From Lewinellaceae bacterium (GTDB lineage Bacteria; Bacteroidota; Bacteroidia; Chitinophagales; Saprospiraceae): a DNA stretch of 64,000 bases. The translations under genes and the position numbers were made by a program. The stretch's first letter is position 1. Each line of letters starts with the position of its first letter. The notes below the pieces were generated by a model, which ran no database searches, was not told the DNA's origin, and worked only from the letters and a program-made list of their open reading frames with translations. The DNA is taken from the NCBI GenBank assembly GCA_016719605.1, contig JADJYW010000029.1, positions 62,001-126,000 of the forward strand, in the 5' to 3' direction. Positions 41,956 through 52,050 of this stretch are shown here, piece by piece.

Positions 41956-42990
41956 TTATTTCGCCATACGGCGCAGCCAGTAGGAAAGCAGCAAGGCCAA
42001 TGTGATTTCAATTAGCAGGAGGAGGGTGTTTCCCCAGGCATGAAACAACACTGCCCCTGCCACGAAAAAAGCGCTGACTGCGACCAAAATGACAGTTGCC
42101 CGGCTGTGTGTCAGCCCGGCATCCAGCATAAAATGGTGGACATGACTGCGGTCGGGGTAGAAGGGCGACTTGCCGTGCAGCAGCCGGCGGATGATCACGC
42201 GCAACGTGTCGAACAGCGGCAAGATGAGCGCCGCTATGGCTATTGCCGGTCCGGCATCAAAATGCAGGGGTGCATCTACGGGCAGCGCGCGGTTCACTTC
42301 GATGAACTTAAGCGCCAGCACCGCGCACACCGTACCGATGAGCATAGCGCCCGCGTCGCCCATAAAAATCTGTGCCGGACTAAAATTGAACCGCAAAAAA
42401 GCGGCCAATGCCCCGGCCAGTGATGCGGCCGGCACCGCAAATTCGATATGGCCTGTAGCAAAAAACCAGGTTCCGAAAATCAGACTGGCCAGCAGGCCTG
42501 TGCTGCCGGCCAGCCCGTTGATGCCGTCTATCAAATTGAACGCATTTACAATACCCACAATGGCAATCACAGATAGCACCAGCGCGACCACCTCCGGCAG
42601 ATCAAACACACCCGCAATTCCTTCCAGCGAGGTGATTTTTACATGCGATTTGTAAATCAGAATCAAGGCAACCAGTACCTGCACGAGCAGTTTTTTCACC
42701 GGTGGAAGCGGGACGAGATCGTCCCGAACACCCAGTAAAAAGATCACCAGCAGCGCGGCCAGTATGTACTGCAAATCTCCGAACAGGGCTGCCGGCGCCC
42801 ACAGGGTGATCCCGCAGATCATTCCGGCAAAAATAGCGATGCCTCCGAGCGACGGGGTCGGCTCCTCATGTGCGCTGCGCGCATTGGGCCGGTCGTACAG
42901 TTTTTTTTCCCGGGATACCCGAATAATGGGCGGTATAGCCAGGTAAGTGAGCACAAAGGATGTGATAAAACCGAAAAGGGACGCGAGCAT
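41956..42990 (-). CDS. Undecaprenyl-phosphate sugar-1-phosphate transferase (WecA/MraY-like)
   Basis: A 344-residue polytopic enzyme (about eleven helices) that transfers a sugar-1-phosphate, typically GlcNAc-1-P, from UDP-sugar to undecaprenyl phosphate at the start of polysaccharide or teichoic-type polymer synthesis. Motifs seen: RPNARSAHEEPTPSLGGIAIF, the DD pair in LLGVRDDL, NAFNLIDGINGLAGSTGLL, FMGDAGAMLIGT and the cytosolic HVHH in DRSHVHHFML. The latter separates the WecA/TagO group from MraY. A -7-like element (TACTTTTG, minus strand, 43019-43026) lies upstream. The repeat at 41895 abuts the stop. Confidence 0.88.
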   Translation of the reverse strand: MLASLFGFITSFVLTYLAIPPIIRVSREKKLYDRPNARSAHEEPTPSLGGIAIFAGMICGITLWAPAALFGDLQYILAALLVIFLLGVRDDLVPLPPVKKLLVQVLVALILIYKSHVKITSLEGIAGVFDLPEVVALVLSVIAIVGIVNAFNLIDGINGLAGSTGLLASLIFGTWFFATGHIEFAVPAASLAGALAAFLRFNFSPAQIFMGDAGAMLIGTVCAVLALKFIEVNRALPVDAPLHFDAGPAIAIAALILPLFDTLRVIIRRLLHGKSPFYPDRSHVHHFMLDAGLTHSRATVILVAVSAFFVAGAVLFHAWGNTLLLLIEITLALLLSYWLRRMAK

Positions 42991-43018
42991 GGAAAAATTG
43001 AAACCAGATTATCTGCCG

Positions 43019-43026
43019 CAAAAGTA
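43019..43026 (-). promoter_or_regulatory. -7 element (TACTTTTG) before the WecA-like gene
   Basis: TACTTTTG on the minus strand, its last base 29 bp before the ATG at 42990. A second TACTTTTG on the plus strand at 43052-43059 may serve the divergent DUF4294 gene. Confidence 0.45.
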
Positions 43027-43051
43027 GCCTTTCCACCAAGCCCTTTTGCGT

Positions 43052-43059
43052 TACTTTTG
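43052..43059 (+). promoter_or_regulatory. -7 element (TACTTTTG) on the DUF4294 side
   Basis: TACTTTTG on the plus strand, 122 bp before the GTG start at 43181. With the minus-strand copy at 43019 it suggests two divergent promoters overlapping in this gap. Confidence 0.4.
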
Positions 43060-43180
43060 TGGCCAAAACCGTCCGAAACGCCGATTTGGATGCCGCCCGA
43101 CACGGGAAAGAACGGATGTGGCAACGAAAACCCCCACGCTTCGTTTTCCATCGGCTTCACCAAACACAACACCGCCTACC

Positions 43181-43789
43181 GTGAAATACGCGCTCCTCCT
43201 CCCCCTTCTGCTGCACACTCTCCTGCTTCGCGCACAACCCTCCGGCGACACCGCTGCCGCCCCTCCTCAGGGCGCGTGGGCCAGGCTGGAGATAGAAAAC
43301 GGCGACTCCACTTTCGTGATGACCCTGCGCATGGTCAAAATCACTGCCCGGCGTCAGTTCAAGGACCTGGCCGAGCAACGCCAGTACTATCTCTACATGC
43401 GCGCCGCCCGAAAAGTGTATCCCTACGCTTTGCAAGCCATCAATTTGTACGAAGAAATTGAGGCCGAAACCAAAGGCCTGAACAAGCGCCAAAAAAAACG
43501 CTACCTCCGCAAGGAAAACAAGGAATTGAAGGAGGACTTCAAGGAGCAGATGAAAAATCTCTCCCGTACCGAGGGCAAAGTGCTGATGAAAATGGTTGAA
43601 AAAGAAGTCGGCAAACCCTTTTTCGACATCATCCGGGAAACCCGCGGCGGCATGACAGCCACCTATTGGCACAACCTCGGAAAAATCTGGGGCTACGACC
43701 TCAAAAACGGCTACCAACCCGGCACCGATCCGATCCTGGACGAAATTTTCCTGGACTACGATTTCGGGCGACCCGACTGGCTGGACTGA
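43181..43789 (+). CDS. DUF4294 exported protein
   Basis: A 202-residue protein. GTG at 43181 gives a proper signal peptide (start VKYALLLPLLLHTLLLRAQ); an ATG further up would add a charged stretch before it. The mature part is the DUF4294 domain: MTLRMVKITARRQFKDLAEQRQYYLYMRAARKVYPYALQAI, then a Lys-rich helical segment (NKRQKKRYLRKENKELKEDFKEQMKNLSRTEGKVLMKMVEKE), and ETRGGMTATYWHNLGKIWGYDLKNGY. Function unknown in Bacteroidota. Followed by glgP on the same strand, 107 bp later. Confidence 0.83.
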   Translation: MKYALLLPLLLHTLLLRAQPSGDTAAAPPQGAWARLEIENGDSTFVMTLRMVKITARRQFKDLAEQRQYYLYMRAARKVYPYALQAINLYEEIEAETKGLNKRQKKRYLRKENKELKEDFKEQMKNLSRTEGKVLMKMVEKEVGKPFFDIIRETRGGMTATYWHNLGKIWGYDLKNGYQPGTDPILDEIFLDYDFGRPDWLD

Positions 43790-43896
43790 GCGACGGGCGC
43801 CGCCCGGAAGGCCTTTTTGTCGGACGAACACGAACCATCGGCAAATCACCGTACTTTCGCGCCCGTCCCAAAAAACACCATCCATTTCCATTAACA

Positions 43897-46475
43897 ATGA
43901 CTCAACTTCACAGTATGGTTGGCAACCTGACAAAAAACAGCGCCAAACTGAAGCGCATTTTTATAGAACCTACGCTGCCGGAAGGCCTAGCCCCCCTGCG
44001 CGAACTGGCACACAACCTCTGGTGGTCCTGGAACCACGAAGCGATCGAACTTTTTCGCTCCATTGACCCCGGAAAATTCGAGGCACTGAACTACAACCCC
44101 CTGTCCCTCCTCGACGAACTGAGCATCGAAAAAGCGCAGGAATTGCTGAATAACACCGATTTCACGACCCGTATGAAGCGGGTATACGGTGATTTCAAAA
44201 CGTATATGGACAAGGCGCCTGCCAAAACCCGCCCCCAAATGGCCTACTTCTGCATGGAGTACGGCCTGCACCAGAGCGTACGCCTGTACTCCGGCGGCCT
44301 CGGCATACTGGCGGGCGACTACCTCAAGGAGGTCAGCGACCGCAATGTGAACCTTGTTGCGGTGGGCTTGCTGTACCGCTATGGCTATTTCCAGCAGTCT
44401 ATCTCCCTGCATGGCGAGCAAATCCACCAGTTGGAAGCCGCCAAATTCACCCAACTGCCTCTCCTGCCCGTGCGCAATGCACAAGGAGACTGGATTAAAA
44501 TCCATGTTAATTTCAGCGACCGCACCGTGTGGGCCAAGGTGTGGCAACTCAATGTGGGCCGCGTACCCTTGTACTTGCTCGATACCGATATTGACGACAA
44601 CATCTGGGAGGATCGTTCCATTACCCACCAGCTCTACGGCGGCGACAACGAGAACCGCCTGCGCCAGGAAATCTTGCTGGGTATCGGCGGCGTGCGTGCC
44701 CTCAAAGCCATGCACCTCGAACCCGACCTGTACCATCTCAACGAAGGCCATGCGGCGTTCCTCGGTCTGGAGCGCCTGCGCAATTATCTAAAAACGAAGC
44801 AACTGCCCTACGAGCAAGCGCTGGAGATCGTTCGGGCTACACAACTGTTCACCACCCACACCCCGGTGCCGGCAGGCCACGACACCTTTCCCGAATCCCT
44901 CCTGCGCAACTACTTGTTCGAGTACACCTACGCACTGGATCTGTCCTGGGAACAGTTTGTCGGCTTTGGCCGCATCAATGCACAGGATACCAACGAGCCG
45001 TTTTCTATGAGCCACCTGGCCCTGCACACCTCCATTGAGGCCAACGGGGTGAGCCGCCTGCATGGCGCGGTGAGCCAAAAAATGTTCAACAATCTGTACC
45101 CCGAGTACAACCCCGAGGAATCCCATGTCGGCTATGTGACCAATAGTGTCCACTTCCCCACCTGGGTAGCGCCCGAGTGGCTGGAATTGTACCAAAAAAC
45201 CTTTGGGAAAGGCTTCTGGGAAGACCAGACCAACCACAAATTCTGGTCAAAAATTCAGCAGGTACCGGACGAAAAAATCATGGAAATTCGCCGCGCACTG
45301 AAAAAACGCCTGCTCGATTGGGTACGCAACAGCCTGCGCGAAGACCTCATGCGCCGGGGCGAAAACCCGCGCAGTATTTTCGAAATCATCAACGCCATCC
45401 GCGACAACGCGCTGGTCATCGGGTTTGCCCGCCGTTTTGCTACATACAAACGCGCTACATTGCTGTTTTCCAATGAAAAGCGCCTCGCCGAGATGGTCAA
45501 TAACTCCGACCGCCCTGTGCTGTTTCTGTTTGCCGGCAAAGCACACCCCGCCGACAAGGGCGGTCAGGAATTTATTCGCTTCATTTACAACACCACCAAA
45601 AACCCCGACTTCAAGGGCAAGGTCATTTTCCTCGAAAACTACGGTATGGAAATGGCCAAACTACTCGTGCAAGGGGTAGACATCTGGCTCAATACACCCA
45701 CCCGACCCAAGGAGGCCAGTGGTACCAGCGGCATGAAGGCCGTGCTCAACGGCGTGATGAACTTCTCTGTGCTCGACGGCTGGTGGTGCGAAGGCTACAA
45801 ACCCGGCGCAGGCTGGGCTTTACCCGAACACGACACCTACGCCGACCCGTCCCTGCAAAACGAACTCGATGCCGAGACCCTTTACAACACCCTCGAAAGC
45901 GACATCATCCCCACCTACTACGACCAGAACAGCGCCGGAGTCAGCACAGCCTGGGTGCGTCACATCAAAATACAATCGCCGAAATCGCACCCGATTTCGT
46001 GATGAAACGGATGCTCGACGACTACCAAACGCGCTACTACGACAAACTCTGGACGCGCAGCCAGCGCCTCAAAAAAAACCAGTTCCATGCCCTGCACGAA
46101 TTGGTGGATTGGAAAAACCGCGTGCGCCGAACCTGGGAAGCCATCGAACTGACCGATTTGCAAGCGCCCGATACATTCAACCGATCCCTTACCCTCGGCG
46201 AACGCTTCGAGGCCAGTGCTACACTGCACCTGCAAGCCCTCGGCTCCTCCGACGTAGGCGTAGAGGTAGTCTTCTTCCGCCGCCGTTCGGAAACCGAACT
46301 GGACATCATCAGCACCCACGAACTCGAACTCGACCACCAGAAAGGCGCCCTGGCAACCTATACCTGCAATATCACGCCACAAACAGCAGGGGTGTTCGAG
46401 TACGGATTCCGTATGTTCCCCAAGCATCCGTTGCTGGCACATCGCCAGGATTTCGGACTGGTACGGTGGCTGTAA
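43897..46475 (+). CDS. glgP: Alpha-glucan (glycogen) phosphorylase, one-base frameshift near the 3' end
   Basis: A GT35-family phosphorylase that releases glucose 1-phosphate from alpha-1,4-glucans. Features: MVGNLTKNSAKLKRIF, LAHNLWWSWNHEAIELFRSID, MAYFCMEYGLHQSVRLYSGGLGILAGDYLKE, HLNEGHAAFL, FTTHTPVPAGHDTF, and the PLP-lysine segment EASGTSGMKAVLNGVMNFSVLDGWWCEGY. The frame ends at 46002 in the given sequence but continues in another frame from about 45970 as HTIAEIAPDFVMKRMLDDYQTRYYDKLW and to VRWL at 46475. A4 at 45967-45970 should be A5 (HIKNTIAEIAP). The repaired protein is about 859 residues, matching the archaeal-type phosphorylase group common in Bacteroidota. Confidence 0.9.
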
Positions 46476-46479
46476 ACAA

Positions 46480-46530
46480 CCGGAAACTCTCCAACCAGAA
46501 ACCCTCCAACCAGCAACCTTCCTAACCGGA
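46480..46530. repeat. AACC-type dispersed repeat between glgP and dapD
   Basis: CCGGAAACTCTCCAACCAGAAACCCTCCAACCAGCAACCTTCCTAACC in one orientation, ending just before the dapD ATG. Confidence 0.75.
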
Positions 46531-46534
46531 ATTC

Positions 46535-47356
46535 ATGCACAACCAACTCAAACCCGTCATCGAATCCGCCTGGGACGACCGCTCCCTGCTGCAACAACCG
46601 GAAACCCGGCAAGCCATCCGCGAGGTCATTGCCCTGCTGGATGCAGGCACGTTGCGCGTGGCCGAACCACAGCCCGACGGCTCCTGGACAACCTACGAAT
46701 GGATCAAAAAGGCCGTGCTCCTGTATTTCCCGATCCAGGCCATGGAAACCATTGAGGTGGGGCCATTCGAGTACTACGACAAAATTCCGCTGAAAAAAGG
46801 TTTTGCCGAAAAAGGTGTGCGCGTGGTACCCCAGGCACTTGCCCGCTATGGCTCGTTTATCGAAAAAGGTGCAATTCTAATGCCGTCCTACGTCAATATC
46901 GGCGCCTGGGTAGGGAGCGGTTCTATGGTGGATACCTGGGCGACGGTGGGCTCCTGTGCCCAGATCGGCCGCAACGTACACCTCGCCGGCGGCGTCGGTA
47001 TTGGCGGGGTGCTGGAGCCGCCGCAGGCCACGCCCACGATCATCGAAGACGACTGTTTCATCGGCTCCCGCTGCATCGTGGTGGAAGGGGTGCATGTCGA
47101 ACGCGAGGCCGTGCTCGGCGCCAACGTGGTGCTCACGCAAAGCACGCACATCATTGACGTGACCAGGGCCGAACCGGTACGGTTCAAGGGCCGTATACCC
47201 GCCCGCTCGGTTGTCATACCTGGAAGTTATACAAAACAATTCCCCGCAGGTACCTACCAGGTTTCCTGCGCGCTCATCATCGGACAGCGCAAAGAAAGCA
47301 CGGACAAAAAAGTGTCCCTCAACGATGCGCTTCGGGATTATCAGGTTGCCGGCTGA
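46535..47356 (+). CDS. dapD: 2,3,4,5-tetrahydropyridine-2,6-dicarboxylate N-succinyltransferase
   Basis: A 273-residue acyltransferase of the lysine/diaminopimelate pathway that adds a succinyl group from succinyl-CoA. N-terminal helices (IESAWDDRSLL, REVIALLDAGTLRVAE) precede a left-handed beta-helix with hexapeptide repeats (VRVVPQALARYGSFIEKGAILMPSYVNIGAWVGSGSMVDTWATVGSCAQIGRNVHLAGGVGIGGVLEP, in parts). A CoA-binding region and a C-terminal GTYQVSCALIIGQR follow. DapD length and motifs are standard. It starts 59 bp after glgP, with a dispersed repeat in the gap, and precedes a dihydroorotase-like gene. Confidence 0.93.
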   Translation: MHNQLKPVIESAWDDRSLLQQPETRQAIREVIALLDAGTLRVAEPQPDGSWTTYEWIKKAVLLYFPIQAMETIEVGPFEYYDKIPLKKGFAEKGVRVVPQALARYGSFIEKGAILMPSYVNIGAWVGSGSMVDTWATVGSCAQIGRNVHLAGGVGIGGVLEPPQATPTIIEDDCFIGSRCIVVEGVHVEREAVLGANVVLTQSTHIIDVTRAEPVRFKGRIPARSVVIPGSYTKQFPAGTYQVSCALIIGQRKESTDKKVSLNDALRDYQVAG

Positions 47357-47388
47357 TTGGAAGCCCCGTCCACCCATCAATCTTTTTT

Positions 47389-48654
47389 ATGAACATACTA
47401 CTTCGAAACATCCGCGTTTGCACCGAAGCGCAGACATCTGCCCCACAGGATATGCGGATCAGTGGAGACACCATTGTGGCTATTGGCAAAAACCTGCCGA
47501 TGGAACCGGGCGTACGGGAAGTGACCTTCGAACAGGAGGTGTATGTCACGCCGGGCTGGCTGGATGTAGGCACACAAACGGGCGACCCCGGCTACGAGCA
47601 TCGGGAAGACCTGGCCTCGGTAGCCCGCGCTGCCGCAACCGGCGGCTTTACCGCAGTGGCTTGTTTCCCCAATACACAGCCTGCAATTGATTCCAAATCG
47701 GGGGTGGCATACGTTCGCAACAAAACAGCCGGCGGGGCAGTGGCTTTTCACCCCATTGGCGTGATCTCGGTAGCGGCGGCGGGCAAGGACCTGGCCGAGC
47801 TGTACGACATGCACACGGCCGGCGCCGTAGCCTTTTCCGACGGGGCGCACCCCATGCAGGATGCCGGACTGTTGCTGCGCGGATTGCAATACGCCCAGGC
47901 ATTTGGCGGACTCCTAATGGACTGGCCGCACCACACGACCATTGCTGCGGGCGGCCTGATGCACGAAGGTGTGCTGAGTACCCGCCTCGGCATGAAAGGT
48001 ATCCCTGCTCTGGCCGAGGAAATAGCCGTGCAGCGCGATTTGAGCCTGCTGGAATACGCGGGCGGGCGCTTGCACCTGCATCTGTTGTCTACCCGCAAGG
48101 GCGTTGATCTGGTGCGGGCCGCCAAGGCCGCCGGCCTTCCCGTGACGGCCTCCGTAGCTGTCGCCAACCTTTGTTTCACCGACGATGTGCTCGCCGATTT
48201 CGAGAGCAACTGGAAAGTATTGCCCCCGCTGCGCAGCCAAACCGACCGCGATGCCTTGCTCGAAGGGCTGGCTGACGGCACCCTCGATTTTATTTGCACC
48301 AACCACAGCCCCTGGGACCCCGAGGCCAAAAATCTGGAATTCCCGTATGCCGAGTTTGGCATGATCGGGTTGGAAACGGCCTTCGCGCTGTGCCGCACAT
48401 TTTTAAACAAACACTTATCGCTCCAAAATTTGGTACAAAAATGGGCCGTAGGCCCCCGCCGGGTGTTGGGGCTGCCCATGCCGAAAATAGAGCCGGGCGC
48501 CCGGGCAGAGTTGACCTTTCTGGCGCCGGACATGGAATGGACATTTTCCGAGCAGGACATCCGCTCAAAATCGGTCAATACACCGTTTTTGGGACAAAAA
48601 ATGACGGGGAAAGTGCTTGGAATTTATGGGGGCGGACAGTTCGTTCCAGGGTGA
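47389..48654 (+). CDS. Dihydroorotase-like protein lacking the metal site
   Basis: A 421-residue protein of the amidohydrolase superfamily, closest to type I dihydroorotases in layout. However, the metal ligands are absent. The DxHxH motif reads PGWLDVGTQTGDPGYEHRED, with Gly and Gln where the two His should be. The later His-pair region reads TASVAVANLCF instead of TPHH. The DHAPH region reads ICTNHSPWD. The rest is preserved (GGFTAVACFPNTQP, FSDGAHPMQDAGLLLRGLQYA, EEIAVQRDLSLLEYAGGRLHLHLLSTRKGVDLVRAAKA). It is therefore probably a structural partner or pseudo-enzyme, possibly associated with aspartate carbamoyltransferase as in other species. It follows dapD by 32 bp. Confidence 0.85.
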   Translation: MNILLRNIRVCTEAQTSAPQDMRISGDTIVAIGKNLPMEPGVREVTFEQEVYVTPGWLDVGTQTGDPGYEHREDLASVARAAATGGFTAVACFPNTQPAIDSKSGVAYVRNKTAGGAVAFHPIGVISVAAAGKDLAELYDMHTAGAVAFSDGAHPMQDAGLLLRGLQYAQAFGGLLMDWPHHTTIAAGGLMHEGVLSTRLGMKGIPALAEEIAVQRDLSLLEYAGGRLHLHLLSTRKGVDLVRAAKAAGLPVTASVAVANLCFTDDVLADFESNWKVLPPLRSQTDRDALLEGLADGTLDFICTNHSPWDPEAKNLEFPYAEFGMIGLETAFALCRTFLNKHLSLQNLVQKWAVGPRRVLGLPMPKIEPGARAELTFLAPDMEWTFSEQDIRSKSVNTPFLGQKMTGKVLGIYGGGQFVPG

Positions 48655-48686
48655 TTTTGGAGCGTGTTCAGAGAACGGCTCGGGGA

Positions 48687-50315
48687 TCACGAGATGCGCT
48701 CCGGTGGCTTCGGAGGATGGGGCGGAATCTGCTCCATCGCCCGTTCCGAAATCGCTGTGATCGTGAGCGATGGATTCACGCCCGGGTTGGCTGAGATCAT
48801 GGAGCCGTCGCACACCAGCATGTTCTGGTAGCCGAAAACCCGGTTGTTCCGGTCAATAACGCCCTCCTCCGGCGTTTCTCCCATCACCGCCCCGCCGAGG
48901 ATGTGGGCCGTGCCCGGGATCCCAGCCAGCGGGGTAAGAAAAAACGCGGTGGCCTTGCCCTTCAAAATTTTCTCCATTTTCCGGGCCAGTTCCGTGGCGC
49001 GCGGGACGAATGCCGTCGGTTTGTCCTGACCCACCACCGCCGTGTGCATACCGCCAAGGCGGCTCCGGGTGAAGGTGACGGTGCTGTCCAGCGTTTGCAT
49101 GAACAGCAGGATGGTGGTTTTTTTGGCCCAGTCTTTCACCCGGGCATATTTCCACCAGGCACGCGGGTGCCGCAGAATTTCCCCGAAAATACGCAGCAGC
49201 CGCACAACCATATTTTTCCCCTCCACATACGGGAACAGCGACAGCCGCCACGCGCCCGACCCCGTGCCGTAGCGGCACACTTCGAGGTGGCTGTCGGCAT
49301 CGGGGTGCAGGATGGAGCCGATGGCTACGCCCTGCGAGAGATCGTCGTTGCCGTCCAGTTGGGTGACCATGATGAGGCTCTCGTTGTTGGTGCGCACGTC
49401 CTGGCCCACTTTATCGGACAGGCGTGGCAGGGATGTTTTTTTGAGTTTCAGTAATAACCCGATCGTACCCAGTACACCTCCGGCAAACACTACGCCGCGC
49501 GCACGCAGGCGTTTGGGTTTTCCGAACAGGCGCGTGCTGGGCCGAAAAACCACCTCGTATCCGTATCTCCCGTCAAGAACATTCGATACGTCTCCCCCCT
49601 TTTTGAGGGTGGGGAGAATTGGCCGCACATCGGTCACTTCGTGTTCGGCGAGGATTTCGGCGCCGTGCTGCTGCGCCAGGTGGAGGTAGTTTTTGTCGAG
49701 CGTATTTTTGGCATTGTGGCGGCAACCGGTCATGCAGCTGCCGCAGAAATGGCAGCCCGTACGGTCGGGGCCTCGGCCGCCGAAATAGGGATCGGGCACG
49801 GTTTTGCGCGGCTCGCCGAAGTGTACGGCCACAGTGGTGGGGCCGAAGTGGGCCTCCTGCCCGATGTCGCGGGCCAGCGTTTGCAGGGCATGGTCGTTGT
49901 CGAACAGATGCGGGTTGGGCGCGGCGCCGAGCATCCGGCGGGCGGTATCGTAGTGCGGGGCGAGTTCTGTTTGCCAGTCGGCGAGGTTTTTCCAGCTGCC
50001 CGATTGGAAAAAGGCGGTTTTGGGCACGGGCAACGTGTTGGCATATACCAGCGAACCGCCGCCCACTCCTGTACCTGAAATGAACCCAACGTGCCGGAAA
50101 ATGGTAATTTTCATAATACCAAACCAACGCAGGGCGGGCACCCAGAGCCATTTATGCAGTTGCCAGTTGGTGCGGGCAAAATCTTCTGCCCGATACCACT
50201 TTCCTTTCTCGATGACAAGTACCTTGTAGCCCTTTTCCGCCAGTCGCAAGGCGCTCACCGAGCCGCCAAAACCACTGCCGATGATGATGTAGTCGTAGTC
50301 GGTATTGTGTTTCAT
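48687..50315 (-). CDS. GMC-family FAD-dependent oxidoreductase
   Basis: A 542-residue flavoprotein. The Rossmann FAD motif is YDYIIIGSGFGGSVSALRLAEKGYKVLVIEKG (GSGFGG at 13-18). The GMC signature is SGTGVGGGSLVYAN, and near the end it has IPGTAHILGGAVMG and the active-site-type SANPGVNPSLTI. A Cys-rich region (GCHFCGSCMTGCRHNAKNTLDKNYLHLA) is a characteristic of the cholesterol-oxidase-like and related GMC subgroup. Likely substrates are alcohols or sterol-like compounds, but the specificity cannot be read. It is divergent, 93 bp away, from the FeS/NrfD subunit of a molybdopterin enzyme. Confidence 0.88.
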   Translation of the reverse strand: MKHNTDYDYIIIGSGFGGSVSALRLAEKGYKVLVIEKGKWYRAEDFARTNWQLHKWLWVPALRWFGIMKITIFRHVGFISGTGVGGGSLVYANTLPVPKTAFFQSGSWKNLADWQTELAPHYDTARRMLGAAPNPHLFDNDHALQTLARDIGQEAHFGPTTVAVHFGEPRKTVPDPYFGGRGPDRTGCHFCGSCMTGCRHNAKNTLDKNYLHLAQQHGAEILAEHEVTDVRPILPTLKKGGDVSNVLDGRYGYEVVFRPSTRLFGKPKRLRARGVVFAGGVLGTIGLLLKLKKTSLPRLSDKVGQDVRTNNESLIMVTQLDGNDDLSQGVAIGSILHPDADSHLEVCRYGTGSGAWRLSLFPYVEGKNMVVRLLRIFGEILRHPRAWWKYARVKDWAKKTTILLFMQTLDSTVTFTRSRLGGMHTAVVGQDKPTAFVPRATELARKMEKILKGKATAFFLTPLAGIPGTAHILGGAVMGETPEEGVIDRNNRVFGYQNMLVCDGSMISANPGVNPSLTITAISERAMEQIPPHPPKPPERIS

Positions 50316-50408
50316 TGCGGTGACAAAGGAACGAGGTCGCCGTGACTTTTGTCACGATGAAAACTGGATATGAAAAATAACTTTACGCGCTTTTAATACC
50401 CTGTTTGC

Positions 50409-52029
50409 ATGAAATACGGATTCATCATTGACAACCGCAAGTGCATCGGCTGCCATGCCTGCACCACTGCTTGCAAAAGCGAACACGAAGTGCCCGTGGG
50501 CGTTTTTCGAACGTGGGTCAAGCAGGTGGAAAAAGGCACTTTTCCGAACACCCGGCGCGTATTCTCGGTGCTGCGTTGCAACCACTGCACCGATGCGCCC
50601 TGCGTGGAAATCTGTCCGGTGGAGGCACTGTATACCCGTGCCGACGGTATTGTGGATTTCGACAAGGACCGTTGCATCGGTTGCAAATCATGCATGCAGG
50701 CCTGTCCGTACGACGCGCTCTACATTGACCCCGATACGCATACCGCGGCCAAGTGCAACTATTGCGCGCACCGGGTAGACGTGGGGCTGGAGCCGGCTTG
50801 TGTGGTGGTGTGCCCCGAGCACGCCATTATTTCCGGCGACCTGCACGACCCGAACTCGGAGATCAGTACCACGCTGTCGCGCCACCAAACTACGGTGCGC
50901 AAGCCGGAAAAAGCGACTATACCCAACCTGTACTACATTGACGGTGATGAATTTTCGCTCTCGCCTACGGCTGCCGAGCAACCCGACGGCAACCTGTGGA
51001 GCGCCCAAACCCGCGGCGTGGGCCACTTTGCCCGCATCACCGAGCGGCTGGCCTGGCAGGGCGAGGATGTAGTGCAGGAGTTGATGCAAAAAACAGCGGC
51101 GGTCGTCCCGGAATCCGCCGCCGGCAATTTTGCCCCCCCGAAAAGTATCGAGGTGCTCACCGGCCAAAACGCCAAACGCGTGTACGGCATCCCCGATAAG
51201 GGCATCTTGTGGGGCTGGGAAGTGCCGGCGTATGTGACCACCAAGGCGGTTTCGGCAGGCGCCTACCTGATCGGTATGCTGCTTTTCCTTGGACAAAACG
51301 AGGCCTTCACCGACTGGAACCTGTTGCGCTGGTCGCTGAGTATCAGCCTGGTATTTTTGGTGCTCACCACGGCCCTTTTGGTCAAAGACCTCGACCAGCC
51401 GAAGCGGTTTTTGTACGTCATCCTGCGCCCGCAATGGCGTTCCTGGCTGGTACGGGGCGGCTATGCGCTGACGCTGTTTGGCGGTTTGCTGACGCTCCAA
51501 CTCATAGCCGCCTGGTTCGAGTGGGAGCGCACCGCTGTTTGGCTCGTGTTGCCCGGTGTGTTTTTGGCCGTGATCGTGGCGGTTTACACGGCTTATTTGT
51601 TTGCCCAGGCCCGGGGCCGCGATTTCTGGCAAAGCCCGATTCTGCCCTTGCACATGCTCGTGCACAGTGTCATGGCCGGCGGTGCTGTGCTGGCTGTGCT
51701 GGAGGGCTTGGGTATGCTGGAACTGAATGGCCAGCCGTCGTTTTTGCTCGCCCTCGGTATCGTGGCCAACCTGTTTGTGCTGGCCGCCGAACTGACGGTC
51801 ACACACCCGACATCGGATGCCAAGGCTGTGGTGACAATGATCACCGGCGGGCGATACAAGCGGGAATTTTGGTTGGTCGTGCTGCTCTGCAACGTGCTAC
51901 CGGCTACGGCGCTGTACGTCGGCGGCGATGTGGCGAGCACGCAAATTTTGGCCGGCGCTGGCGCTGATCGGGATTTACCGGTTGGAAAAAATATGGATTG
52001 AAGGGCCGCAGCGGATCGCGTTGAGTTAA
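50409..52029 (+). CDS. Fused FeS (PsrB-like) and NrfD-like membrane subunit of a molybdopterin oxidoreductase
   Basis: A fusion of two normally separate subunits. Residues about 1-190 are a four-cluster ferredoxin domain: KCIGCHACTTACKSEH, RCNHCTDAPCVEICP, RCIGCKSCMQACPYDALYID, KCNYCAHRVDVGLEPACVVVCPEHAI. An extended linker follows, then an NrfD/PsrC-like part with about eight helices (YVTTKAVSAGAYLIGMLLFL, FLVLTTALLVKDLDQPKRFLYVILRPQWRSWLVRGGYAL, ending VVLLCNVLPATALYV). The frame in the sequence stops at 52001 with an odd end (GADRDLPVGKNMD). A different frame continues as LALIGIYRLEKIWIEGPQRIALS to 52029. Shift near 51951-51962 (GCCGGCGCTGG). It should carry electrons between the molybdopterin subunit and the quinone pool. 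Confidence 0.87.
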
Positions 52030-52050
52030 CGGATATATTGATTGCCACTC

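Noticed and set aside
51800..52029. Genuine short C-terminus of the NrfD-like protein
   Set aside because: The alternative frame gives the typical end of this subunit (EKIWIEGPQRIALS), so a frameshift is more likely than a natural end.
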